A stretch of 64,000 nt of DNA from the NCBI GenBank assembly GCA_963662175.1, contig OY759214.1, positions 78,380,037 through 78,444,036 on the forward strand, read 5' to 3'. Both the position numbers and the translations under genes were made by a program. Origin of the DNA: Aradus depressus. Taxonomy: Eukaryota; Arthropoda; Insecta; Hemiptera; Aradidae. Shown here in pieces: positions 43,039 to 57,000 of the stretch (position 1 is its first letter; every line of letters begins with the position of its first letter). The notes under the pieces are model-generated. The model made no database searches. It had not been told where the DNA came from and was given only the letters and a program-made list of their open reading frames with translations.

Positions 43039-44568
43039 AAAATAAAGATAAAACATGGTATTGTTCAGCACAATATTTACAAAAGAAAGACTGTAACAGA
43101 CGTTCTTTTGTAAATATTGCTATATCAGTTATCGCAACATAATTGTTTTCCCAGAGAAAAACTAATTATTCTTCGGCCATAGGCGAAGAAAAAGGGGCGG
43201 GTAACAAGGTACCTTGGAGTTCGCTTCAAATATACCTACATAATACATTATACACATTTGCTATTACAAAAATGTATTAAACAGCCTACATTAAGTCAAA
43301 CATGGAAAAAATGATGAGGTCAATTTTCATTTAACTTCCGACATGTAAACGTTCGACCTGTAACAACTCACAACAATTCTATGGGCCTCCAATTTCTAGG
43401 AAATTGTGTCAGAATTCATAAAATACCTGGTTATTACTTACTGGAGGAGGGGTGAGGGAGTAAGGACAAGTACATGTGAACAGATTTTGGTGCAAAATAA
43501 ATTATTTTTGTCATCTGATGATTCTGTAAGTCGGAAAAATAAATACACAATAAAGGATTATAAACTCTCTCAGATCCAGTGCGAATAATATAATCCTAAA
43601 CAGAATATTTACATATATATTGAGTAGGCACAATATTCTATTGTCGAAATAACCATAAAATGCCCCGAAATAACGCTAATATATTTTACAGCATTTTAAT
43701 ATTATTTCGATTTGCCTTACTAGAAACATTAATAATGAACATATATTAAAAAATGAAGAATATGTTTTTTAATAATATAAGACAATGAAACCACCGGTAA
43801 TAATTAAAAAAAAAATAAGCTTAATCAATAAAGTAATGTTTCATGTCATGACAAATAAGATAAAAAAAATTCCAATTAATAAACAGCGCTCAACTTGCAA
43901 TTATAAGGTATATTTATACATTTTTATAAGCATAAAGTCTAAAATAAAAAAAAAATTATCAACATAACAATATGTAATTCAATGTAAAACAAAGTTTGAA
44001 ACAAAAAAAGAATTACAGATATAGCTAACCTTAAGTAATGTATCCATTGTTATTCCAAACGACCGTTGATTCAATGCTGAGAACACATTTCACCAAATAA
44101 ATGTCACTAATTCACAGGTATAAATCGGTCAACAATAGACCCGAAAATTAGACAACTCCCCGGTACCGGAGCTTGTCGTAGACTGAAGCCGAAAAGGACT
44201 TTTCAGGTTTATCATTTTGTACTGCTACCTAGTAGTCAGTTGTGTAAGCACAATCACTATTAGTTCAGCAGGTTGAATAACAGAGTGTGCTCTATACGAT
44301 TTTCTTACAATAAATTATAAACATATTATTAAATTTTTAATTTAAGAAATATATAACAATGAAAGGTAAATTAATACAGTTATTCGAGTATGAGCTATTG
44401 AAAATTTAAGCACTAAAACGTTTTGTATTTTTAGCCTATGACAACGATTTTCTCTACTTAATATAAATTATATCTAGTCGGCCGTGGCTATGGTTTCTCC
44501 GTATTGGTGTTATTAATGTGTTGTGGATTAATAGTTAAGTGTTCCAATAATATATTGCGTTTGCCAGG
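43039..44568. other. Upstream region of the ZFC3H1-like gene
   Basis: AT-rich with no repeat terminus recognised. The promoter and 5' UTR of the gene starting at 44569 must lie here or further upstream. No convincing TATA box with a start site could be chosen; the less AT-rich 44120-44280 stretch is a candidate core. Confidence 0.35.
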
Positions 44569-45034
44569 ATGGCATTATCAACTACTATAGAAGAAATTCT
44601 TTCAGATGATTATGAAGAGGGTGAAATTTTGGACGAAGATAATTTGTACGATAATGTCAGCTCTTCTGAAGAATATAGTACTGAAGGAGATTCTAATGAT
44701 TTGCATTCTTCCGAACAAAATAGTGTATATGACTTGATAAGGGAAAGTAAAAAAGTTAAACATCATAGAAAGAAAGAACATAAATGTAAAGAAGATAGTG
44801 TTTGTAGAGTAGAACGAAGTGGAAAACATTGTTACGCACGCATTCGTAAGGAAAAACGTGATACATATAGGCTTAAAAATGAGGTTTCATCAGATCAAAA
44901 AGATGTCTTAAATAAATATTTGTTCTCTCCTGCTTTAAGGAGAGAGGAAGTGGACAATTTTAGGCAAATCCCGGCTTTGAAGGTTCCTAGAAATATACCA
45001 GCACCAAAGTTATTGTATAGGAACGATTATAGAG
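44569..45034 (+). CDS. ZFC3H1: ZFC3H1-like exon 1 (coding part)
   Basis: It encodes residues 1-155 plus one base. The acidic stretch DDYEEGEILDEDN is followed by a serine/glutamate-rich segment and a basic patch (KKVKHHRKKEHK). The donor is agag|gtatgt. Frame-open read-through to 45102 is intronic. Confidence 0.85.
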
Positions 45035-48000
45035 GTATGTTTTCCAATAGTGTTTTATATATTTTTTTTCAGCTGTTAAAATATTTTTCTTTGTTATTGT
45101 AATGAAATAAAGTAATTTGGAAACTTGGTAACTTAGTCCGTTCAGGTTATTTGAACTTGTTGCAATATAAGCATATTTTTCATATTTAAATTAATTAACA
45201 ACAATGAATATGGAAGTGTGATGACGTGGAGTTTTTGATTGCAATGTTTGCTCAGCCCATTTTTTGTTGTTATAATGTTCACTTAGAAAGATAATTCTTA
45301 TTGCGTCAATTTATGTTTGATTTTTTAGAGGACTGACATTTTAATGGGGTTTACTTGAAATAATTGTAACCTGTTTATGTATATTAGATATTGAGTATAT
45401 AAGACCTGCAGGTTATTTCAAGGATTACCCAATCTCAGATAAAAGACCATGTGGCATCCAATAATAATTCGAGGGGAGACCAAATAATTGTGGCGTATCA
45501 TTTGAAATGACGACGAAACGTGATGAAAAATTTATATATAACATTGTCTTTTTTGGAGAGGAGGGGGGGATTGTGGGGTGTTTATTTTATCTTAATAGTT
45601 AATAGGAGGAAGGCAATGAGAAATACCTTTTATGCTCTACCCGGGGAACGCCGGGTAACCTGCTAGTGAAAAAATTAAATTCTTGATAACGAAAGTTCCT
45701 TCCCACCCTCCCGGCGGATTGACAATTTGAAAAGTCTGGTAACTTTCTCAAAGTCAGAATCATTTCCTAAATTTATGTTCACTAGAAACTCAATTGGAGT
45801 TGCTATAATCATTTGCTATTTTTTATGTTTAAATTATTTTATTAGATATTGTATTTTTTACTAAAGGTTGTCGATAGAATTTCATGTTTCGAACACTTTC
45901 GCAATGATATTTGTGTTTATGTGATGGGAACTTTGTTAGCGCTCTAACTCGGAAACGATTGTAGCAATGAACTGACCTAATATAAAAAAATGTCAAATAA
46001 AAATACATTTTATTTAAAATACTTCTAGAGTCGTTTGGTTTGCGAGATATATGCCGTTAATTGTCTCGAAATTCATTTTTTTAAACGTTTGCTCGACTTA
46101 GGCGAAACAATTAGTCCTTTCGAAAAAATTGTTCTTACCGAAAATGTTCCTTATTAATTTCCAACCATTCGTATGCCTTCAGATAGGACCAATACTACAT
46201 ATAGATGTATAAATACATTTCTGAAGGATATAGTTCAGAGCAATTTAAGTATGTAATTCTCAAATATCTTTAAATTATTGGTATTCTTTCTTTTTTATTA
46301 AAAATTATTTAAAAATATATATATATATATATAAGTATATGATGGATGATTCTCCCTCTTCCCACTCAAATTCTTTTCAAACTGGGTATGAAAAAAATTG
46401 CAATTATTAGCGTTTTAGTGGTTACCAAACGGAGAACTTCAAGTCGAATGCTTATAAATACTTTTGTTTTTAGCATTTATTTTCTTCCCTCAATTTTTTT
46501 ATCTTCCATTTCGGATTATCTAGTATGTGTGAAGATTATTTTGATAATTTAATATGTACCATAAAAAGCGTAGGTAAAAGTATCCCAAGTTTATTTTGTT
46601 GCTAACTGATATTCGGTTTTTGTTTCAGACTCCTATGAAAAGGAAAACAGATATGGATATAAGCGTTATAGAAATTTACCAGACAAGCATTCGCAAGGAA
46701 AGAATAGGTACCAAGGGAAAAACAAGCCTCAGAATAAAGGATCGTATCATTTGTCAAATAGGTCAAGATATTCGATAGTTGGGCCTCCAGTATCCTATGT
46801 CAACGAAACTGTTAATAAGGTGGTGAACGGTATTGAACAGGATGTGACTAATGGAAATAAGAGCAGCCTTTTAAAGCGATTGGTTGGTTCTGGATCCGCT
46901 GGGTTAAAGGTGACAGACGATGAGAAAAACAAGGACAATGAGGAAGGAACTCCTAAGATTGACTTGGAACCCCAAATACCTCCTGAAATTGTGAATTGCG
47001 CGAAACCTGCCTTGGAGGGAAGTAACTTAAATCCTACCTCTCGAACAACGGAAGCAACTGTGCCTAACGTTGAGAAGAAAGTGGAACCAGTAGTGCCCAA
47101 GAAGATAGAAGTCAAATGGAAAAGATCAATAAAAGAAGATAAGGATGAACTCTGTCTTAGGGTGGAAGCGCTGAGGAGCGCCTTGGTCAGGAAGTTCAGG
47201 GAGAATCAAAAGAAGAGATTAGTTGGTCAGAAGAAGACAGTCGGGGACTTTGACGACTCCCTCGTCGATTTTGTCCTTGGTGATGAGAGTGACTTCGATG
47301 TACCTGATGAATCGGAAGAGACAAACAAAAAATCAAAAAGTAAGGAAGAAACTCCTAATAAAAATGGGGAATTTCCAAAAATGGTTGCCACTGATATCTC
47401 TGGGGATGTTCTCAAGTCAGAGGATATGGTTATTGACAACGCTGACAAAAGTGAAACTCAAGTGATTTGCGATGAATCCGCAGTTAAAATTGACGCAAAA
47501 GTGGCTTTTCAAAATGCTAATTTTAATGTTACCTCACCTTTGTATGTTCCACCCAATTTTACTTTGCCATTCACCAATCATGATCCCAATGGGGGTTCGT
47601 TTTCGCTAAATCAGGATTCCGGCCAAAATCAAAATTGTTCTGTGTCACGTAATGGAACAATTTGTCTTCCATCAGTGGTCCCACTCTTTAATTCACCTAC
47701 ACAAGCGTATAGCAATAATTTACAAAAAGTGAGTAACGAAAATAATAAAGTTGATTCACGTATTTCCGTGAAACCACCAAGTAAGTTAAAATTCGAAAAA
47801 CAAAAGAGTATTAGTCCTTCAAAACTTAGAAAGAGCTCGGAAAAGAAGAAAAAACGAAAAAGAAAGCCCAAAGTGAAAAATAAGAAAAAAAGTTCAACTT
47901 TGACTAAAAACACCCGTAGTGAATTTGATGATGAAGTATTACTTCGCGAAATTGCTCTAATGTCAATAAAATCAAAATCAAAAAATGGAAATTCACTCCC

Positions 48001-51000
48001 TCTCAGCGATATAAGTGATTATGCGAACACTGGTGTAGCAGAGTCAAAATCATTGCCTCTAAGTGAGAGTGAAAATATTCCTTTACCGACTTCTCCTGCA
48101 TTTGCAGAATCAACGTCAACATTGGACGATGAATTTGATGAAGACATTCTGAGAGCACAGGCTCTAAGTTCCCTTGGTAAGCAAGTTAGCGAAACTTTCA
48201 TTGATATTGGTGCTGATGGAGAATGTTACATTCCCATTCCGAGTCCATCAAATCTTCCTTCACCATCCAACGTACAAAATTCTTTGGATAACAATATATT
48301 ACTTCTACAAAAGTCTGCAAAAAAGAAAATAAAGACACCTTTACTCAAAAAACATTGGAAACAAAGTAATAATTCAGTTGTTATTGAGCGAAGATTCAAA
48401 TCGAAAAATAAATATGTGACAGGAGGAAGACTGTATGTAAAAAATGAGGGAATGTTAGTTCACCCTTCGAAGTCTTCAAAATCGGTCATTCCACCAATAC
48501 CCAAGGTGGCCAAGATGGTTATATCAGTCGGTACGGATTCTTCTGATGAGTCGGGAATAGAAGATGGTCAGGTTCTCGCCAAGTCGGATATCGAAGCAAA
48601 TATAGATCTACTGCTTCAGGAAGCACAGAAGAATTCACAGTTGATGAAAACATCAGAAGATGGTTCTATAAGTAATGAGGCTTCACAGAATGAACATCAG
48701 ATGTCAGCGGTAAGTTCTATACTATGTCCTTAGAGTAAACAGTAAAATATATCTTTAGTTTGATTAAAATATTATTTAAATGTAGGAGGAAAATAAAGAG
48801 TTGAAAACATCATCAGTTTTGGTAGAAGCTCCGGTAAATAGTTCGGATACAGAAGTGCCTGTAAGTATATTGTTATGTAGCTTTGAGTAGAATGCTGAAT
48901 ACACAAAATATATTGCTATTTGTTGAAGCACGATTATATTGATTGAAACAGCACTTTTTCTTTTCTTTTTATTTCTTTTTTCTTCTGAGCATCCTTGTTA
49001 TATTTTTTTAATTCTCTCGACATCAAAACATTGTAAGAAAAATATGTATACAGGTTCGCACAAGAATTGGGGATTGAATACTCAAAGTAATTATTTGTAT
49101 TGCAGTTTCGTAAATTATTCATATTAGAATAACGGGATGAACAATTTTTTCTCATATAATCATTTGATAAAAATGTTTGCGGCAGTCCAATTTTGTTTGA
49201 GAAGTTACTTTTTGGGGAAAGAATACCCCAAAAACGTTTTACTTCATTTTTTACAAAGTTTTGTTGTGAAAGTCAGAAATTCGATGTCAAGTTTTCACAG
49301 GAATTTCATGTTTTCCAATCCTTCTAATCAAAAAATAAATAAACAATTGCTCTGTGTGTTTCTACGATAACTCCTGACAGATTGCATGTATAGAGATCAA
49401 TCGATACTCCATAAGGACAGGACCTATTAATTTTCCGCGATATTGGCCGAAGTAAAGGGGCCCTACTCCAAAAACTCCCCAATAACTAACGATGTAATTG
49501 TTGTATCGACACAACGTTTAATATGAGGATTCAGAAGCCCCTATGTAAGTCAACTATTGATTTTTATTCCAAATGGTCGACTGGTTTTGGAGGGAGAGCA
49601 AAATGTTAATTCGTTCTGGGGAAGTACATCAGATTTTTTTTGTCGTCCTTTATATTTGAAGTAATGTCATTTAAAATTCTTTAAAAACAGATAACTATTC
49701 AATGAAACGTTTGTGAAAAATAGAACCTAGTTGAACCATTATTGTTTATATTCTGTTCGTGGATCGCCTTGTCAAGATTTCCTGATCATTTTGTGCACTC
49801 AAGCCGAATTGCAAATTATATTTTCTTTCTGTTAATTTGTTCTGTATTAGTAGTAGTTAATCATTCGGTCGTAACCTATAAACATTTTTTGATAATTGTT
49901 TAATTATGTTGTATAGAACGAGAAGAAAAAATCGGTAAAAGAAAGTAATCTCGAGAAAAAGAGCGATTTAAACGGCAAAAAACCGCTTCAAAATCATAAG
50001 GTAATATAATATATTTTTACTTTCTTATGCCTCAAGTATAAAGAAGTATTGTAATCGTGCGAAAATCCGAACTTTTAACCTAGTTTTACGTTTTAAGGTC
50101 TCCTGATTATATTTTGATTATTTTCGGAATTATGTCTGTCTGTTTGTGACTAATACAGAAAAGATTAATTATAGCTATGAACTTGATATTTAATAATTAT
50201 GTGATTAGATTTTGGTTGAAATCGAATGAAAATTGAGACCAGTTTTCTTCGAGGCCTAAGTACATTTCACAAAATACCGCTTATATTTATGATCATAATT
50301 TGGCTCTTATATAGACAGCACCTATTGATTTTCAGCCGGATTGACCATAGGGAAAGGAGGGATTATGGGGGTGGCTTAACTCAAATACTTTAATATCTGC
50401 TGATGTAATGAACGTATCAACACGAAATTTTATATATAAATTCATAATTCTATACGGATGACACCTATTAACTTTCAGCGAAATTGGCCAAAAGGGAAGG
50501 GGGATCAGAGGAGGGCTCAACTCTAAAACCCCAATAATTGCCGATGTAATGAATGTATCGATACTACATTTAGTATGATGATTCATAGCCCCTATGTAAG
50601 TCAAATATTGATTTTTAAACCAAACGTTTCAATTAGTTTTAAACGGAATTTGATTAATTTGTGTCGAGGAAGTACATTGCCGGTGAATCACTGACGACTT
50701 ATTAAAATGAATATTGGACAATTTATAATTAATCTCGTGTCTGATATATATTTCAGGATATGTTGACCCCAAAACAAGTCAAGAAGTCTAGTTCCAGCAA
50801 CAGTTCCTCAACGTGCAGCACTAGCACAGGCTCTGGAGCCACTGACACTCCTCAGGTATTTTTACTTTTACAGATGATCATCTGTGTCATGCGTAAGTGT
50901 CCATTATTGGTTTTATAAATAATTTCTTTAAAAAAAATATATAATGTGTGTTTGGAACACACACCAGAAGTGAAACTTCTTTCGCGATTTTTTTATTTTT

Positions 51001-54000
51001 TTTGTTTTTATCTATAAATATTATTTTTATGTTGTATGGGATTTCCCAATTAACTCAATATTTTAGGTGCAAACTTATTTATTGGCTTATTTTATTTTTA
51101 TTAATTTGTTAATTCAACATTATTTTCGTTGTTAGGAAGATCAGAAATCCCTACATTTGATTTCAAATTACAGACAATAGGCCTATGATAAGAGAAATAA
51201 GAAATGTAGGTTTTAGAATGCGTGATAATGAAGAATGAGAATTGAGAAACAAAAGGAGACGGTGCTTATGACACAACGCTAAGCAGGCATACTCAGCCTT
51301 TGTGATTCTTTATCAGTAGATTGAGTATTATTATGAAAATGTTGTTCCTCCGAACGTGATGCAACATTTGTAATTTCTGAACTTAATTTCCTCTTTTTGG
51401 ACGACGGTCCTGGACCATTATCATATTCAGAGTCTGTATCACTGCCTGTCATGATTTTAGGGTTCACCAACGGGTTGAGTGAAGCTGGAGAGCGTCGTGA
51501 GGAGAGTGCGGAGTGGGGAGCGCCCCCCTCTTCTAGCCCGTCCAATGGTCTTAACTGCCACTCAGAATTCAAAAAAATGAAATGCTTTCACTCACCTCTG
51601 TACGCAAACCACTCGTTCGATTTCGCCCAAATTTGGAATGGTAGGATCTTTAATCGGTGCCCTCACAGATTATACACTTAGTTTTTAAAAAAGAACACTT
51701 TAAAAAACTTTTTTGGGGACGAACTAAAACAATAGTGCGGAGCGGGTCCGGGAAGTGTTGAGCGCGTCATATAATTTCGTAACTCATTTACCAGCTTAGT
51801 CCCCAAGTTGCCCAGTGCACGCGCGTAAAGAAGTTTCACTTCAAAAAATTTATATTTATTTATTTTATTTATTTTCAATTTCAGGTATTGAAACACTTAC
51901 CCGCATGGCAACAGGAAGAATACAGGATGTTGAAGAAGAAAATCGCTGAAAAAGAGAGGGTTCTACAATTGGCTCGTGCGAAACTGATAGAACCTTCTGT
52001 TGAAAAGATAAAACCTATGGTCAGCCCAAAGATTATCTTGATCTCAAAAGAATTGGAAGATTGTAAACTTATTGTTTCTGATACGGAGAGTGAGAAATCA
52101 GGATCGGGTCTGGTTCAGGTAGCATCTACCCAGCCTTCCACCCCGGGCGGGAAGAGTGCGGATTCTAAGGATGAAATAGAGACCACTGATGTTAAAAGTT
52201 CCACTCCTGTTCCTGTTGATCTCAGCGCCAGTCCTGCCAAAAGAGCTTGTGAATTTGAACAAGCTGCTTCAAAGAAACTTTGCACTGGTTTCAATAGGTT
52301 TGTTTTTATTATATAAAACTTAAGTTCCATTTGTTAGCAAACTTTCCATGAAAGAAGTACCCTTGTTATTATCAATTAGTCATTAGTGATCACCTGCGTT
52401 GTTCGGCAAATACTAGCTGTGCTACGAAGCGTTGTTCGGAACATACTGCTGTGGTACTGTCTGTTAGATGCGAACTAACTGTGCCCAGCGTTGCTTACGA
52501 ATTCTTATAGATATATCATCTATATATAATATATAGGTACTCGATAAAATTTAGGATTAGCAGAATTTAAGACTCCCATAGTAGCACATGCTCGAGGATA
52601 CAGCGCTCTCATAGTAGGCGATATGACCTCGTTGAAGCCTGTGTATAAGTCACAATAACTAACTAAGTGTACACTCTACCAAGTGTAACCAAGTGGACTA
52701 AAGTAAATTCAAAAGAGCAGAATCTCGATCTAACAGAAAATTGTTACTGAATTGTTATATTTTTGTTGTTTGTTTCTGCCGTCTCATATCCGAACTTCAA
52801 CAGATGTCATATTGCCTACTACCAGAGGGCTGTCATATTGCCTACTCCCGACATGTTAAATGTTGTCTATTCAGATTTTATTAGGTTATCTTTTACCAGT
52901 ATAACTTAAATGATTAATTAAACGAGACTGCCCCTGGGTTCGAACAGGCTATCTTGATATTGATACTGAACTAGGATGCACCTAACTGTACCAAAAACAA
53001 AAACCCGACACAATGGCGAAAAAGGCAAACATGTCGCAAAAAGTAGTAGAAAGAACAAAGGTCTATAAGAGGATGTGGTGTCTAAGGTAACAACAAAACA
53101 CCTGTTTGGAGAGGACCGAGTAACTTTGCAAATCCCGTGGTCGTGTGCCTGTCTTATGTCATCTATAATATAATGAGGTCACTCGACCACGGTTTTTGCA
53201 ATAAAAAAAAAAAAAAAAATTGAACAAATCCATAAGCTTATGTTGCAGTGAATTGTTCCAAAGGACCTTCTCTCGAATTTGATGTTTTGTTACCTTTACA
53301 CATATAGATATTTTCATTTTTTATTGTTTATTATGGTGACTCATGTCCGGGCTTTAACTGCGTGGTCTTATCGTCTACTGCCCGAGCATTCTTTCGTCGC
53401 TCTGGTGCACATGAGCCTTAAAGTCTTAAATTTTGCCTACTTAGTTTTATTCACCTAGGGTAGGGGTAGGGGTCTTATCATTCTATTCGAAGGACGGCGT
53501 GCTCAAGGTTTTTTCACTTATATTTTCTAGTTTTTTTTTTTTAGTGGTATTTGACTTTTTTTTGTCGTGAGGGGTTTTGTTTATCTTTAATTTATTTATT
53601 ATTGTGTTTTCTCGTTATTGAGTTGCATAATTTGTTTCAGTGGTGCCTTTATGGAAGATATTAAAAATTTAGAAACCAAAGTACAGGAGTTTGACGAAAG
53701 TACTACTGAATATATGGCTCTGAAAAATAAGGCTGAGCGTATAAAAAAAATACTTGAATTGACTGAGAAAAAAATTGTTTTCAAAAAGAATAGATTATTA
53801 AGTGCCAAAAAGAAAATTGAAGAGGATGAGAAAACATTATCGAACAAAATGTCTTCAGCTGCTCCGCCAAATTTGTCTCCAGCGGACTCAAATAAGTTAG
53901 TGAATTTGGAGTTTTACATCTGCAGAAGTCTTATTTTCAATTTAATTTTAGTTAAGTTTAATATTGTTTTCTTTAAATATAATAATTTTTTAGCTTGCAG

Positions 54001-57000
54001 ACATTTCAGTTGAACTCGTACGTTATAAGAATTTTTTCAAGTATTTTTGGGATTTTTGACTAAACTAAGATTTTTAGGTTCCGAAAGTCTGTATTCTGGG
54101 GTCTTCTATAAAAACAACCCCTTGTTTCCCCTCCCTCTCTTGATCGGGGGTTATGTAATCGGTCAGAAATTCGATGCGAAATTTTCAACGGAATTTCATG
54201 AACATTTATCTTTCTTTTTACTTCCACGGCTATACGAAATATAGGGGGAGTTAGTAATCGGTTAGAAATCCGCAGTTGAGTTTCCACCGGAATTTCAAAC
54301 CGACTCCAAAACTGTGAACACGATAACTCACGACAGAATGAATTTGTCGACACGAACTTGTATATGTGTAAACTGAACTCCACAAGGAAGACACCTATTG
54401 TTTTTCAGCCAAAAGGAAGGGGAAGATTAGGGAGAAGACTTAACATAAAAAGTCTAACAATTTCATATGTAAATTCATAACACCTTAAGGACGACAACTA
54501 TTAATTTTCCGCGACATCGACAAAAGGGAAGAAGGGGGATCAGATGGGGCTGAAATCAAAAACTCCGATAACTGCGATTGTAATGAATGTATCGACACAA
54601 AATTTAGTATGAGGATGCAGGAGCTTCTATGTAAGTTGACTATTGATTTTTAGCCCAAACGATCCATTCGTAGAGGGAGAGCGAAAAAGCATTGATTAAT
54701 TCGTTCTGGGGAAGTACATTGCTGGCGATTCACCGTTGACTTTTAATTTGATGATACTAATTGAAGAAAGTCAGTCTTATTTACATTGAAGAGCTAGCCA
54801 GCAGACTGCGCTTTCTCGTTTACTGAGATTATTTATAACGTCCATCTTAGTTTTTATATTTAACAAAGTCCGTTTCCGCTTTTCTTTATCCATGCTTAAT
54901 ATCCATTTTCTGCCAAGATGCTCGAAAGTAAAACTGACTGGAATAAGAAGTTGTTTGCGAAAGTTCATGCTAGAAATTCAACAGAATGATTTCTTCCTTC
55001 TAAGAATCCGGGGGGTTGGCTCCGAGTTAAGCATCCTGTTCCAGGAACTAACTGCAATGGATTTATTTTCTTTGGTTTTATCTTCTTCAAAAACCAGATT
55101 CTCCACTCTCGCAAAAATAAATATTGTTTTGATAATTGACGGTTCCGATAACTGACGTTCTGATAATCGACGCTTTCTGTTCTATTTTATTCGCGATAAT
55201 AGGTACTTCAAAGCTGTATTTCTTTTGTTTTTACAGGCAAGCAAAAAGGGAGATGGAGTTATCTAAATTGAAGTTCAAAGAGATCTCACTTCGAGCCCAG
55301 GTTTTATTCCACAATTTTTTGAAAGATAAGACTCCTGAAGAAGTGATAAAACGGCCGGATCCAAAACTGGTTTCCTTAAAAGAGGCTTCTCCGGCAAAAT
55401 CTCAGAAACCATCACTCATCGGAGTGAGGACAGAGCCGGGAGGCATTCAGAAACTATCTCAGCAGACCAGTGAAAAGCCAGTCAAAGATACCTCGGACAA
55501 CTTATTGAAAAGAAATTTCAGGTATTTAAATATTATTTTAATTTCTTTGTACCAAAGACTATAATTGAGGATTGAATGGAATAAGGGCCTAATTCAGTCC
55601 ATCAAACCTCGAAGACAATTTGAAAAAATCAGGCTTTCCCGGGTTCATATGTAAAGCCCTGCAAACCTATTAATTGAAAAATGTGTACACATTGAGGAAA
55701 TTTATTCCCCTACATATAAGATTGCCAAGTCATATGCTAATATCGTTAGCTGAGTAGACTTTTTAAAATAAAATTTGAGTTATGCCCACAGTTGTATCAT
55801 CCTGGGTCTCCTGTACATACTTATTGACAAATCGACTTGTAGAGAAATTATGGCAAATCAATAAAAAATATATATTAAGTTTTGATGTAGCAGCTGTACA
55901 ATTGCTAAGTGGTGAAAAGTTATATCGTTTTGATCCCGTATAAAAATGTTCTGTACGTAAGATCATAGAACTAATCGACAGAAGGCTGTAACAATGATCC
56001 CCCGCTTTATTTTATCAGGGGGCTTACCAGCCAGCATTCTTTTCCCGATTCTTAAATAATATATTTTTTATTTTAAGTGAAAAAAAATCTCAATTATAAT
56101 ACTGTACATTGTGTTCATTATATCAAATATATATATGTATATTATTTTAATTTCATTTTATTTACAAACTATTGAAACTATACATTATTTGAACATATAA
56201 TTACTTACACAAAAAATTGTCTCTTTCATCTTTTAGCCTCAGTTCTCTTCAGTAACCCTGCGGTGTCGCACTTTCAATTAGGAGTTTTCAAATAAAAAAA
56301 CAATTTATGATTGATTCAAATAATTGGATTTGTTTTTCAATCTGGCCCTTCTACAAGATATTATAATTGGAGAAATCAATTCCCCAAAAAATAGCTCTTA
56401 ATTTCACAAGCTGTTTTTCATTTCACAAGCAAATAACAAGAAATTAATTAAATTAAAGACATATATTCATTTTTGTTTATGTCAATCCGCGCTGTAGCTT
56501 TCTATAATTCACTGTATCTCAATGTGTTTTCTCCCCTGGCGACCACCGATCGCCACACGTTGGTCGCCCCCGGCCCGCCATAACCTCACTTGAGCTAACC
56601 AGATCCCGAGCTCCCTCTACAAACATAGACGGATGAAGTTGCACAAACGCAAGGTACACCCGAAAAATAAAGAGCAATAATAAAGGTTTTTGGCATGTAT
56701 GTATCTCGCAAACCGTTAGGAATGCCTTCGATAAATTATTTCATATAAAATATGCCGTTCCGTTTACCCTTCAACTTTTATTTATAAATGTAATAAGCAA
56801 GTGGGTACAATTGTCGCTTATGGGCCCCTATTCCATTCAACTTCTTTCCATATCATTTCCTCCAGTCTAAAATATATTGAACCTTGTTCTGTGGTTATAA
56901 TTGTCGCTTATGGGCCTCTATTCCATTCAACTTCTTTCCATATCATTTCCTCCAGTCTAAAATATATTGAACCTTGTTCTGTGGTTATAATTGTCGCTTA

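Noticed and set aside
44602..44829. Minus-strand ORFs inside the ZFC3H1 exons (also 46795-47115, 47629-47913)
   Set aside because: Shadows of the plus-strand coding frame, which has consistent splice sites and domains.
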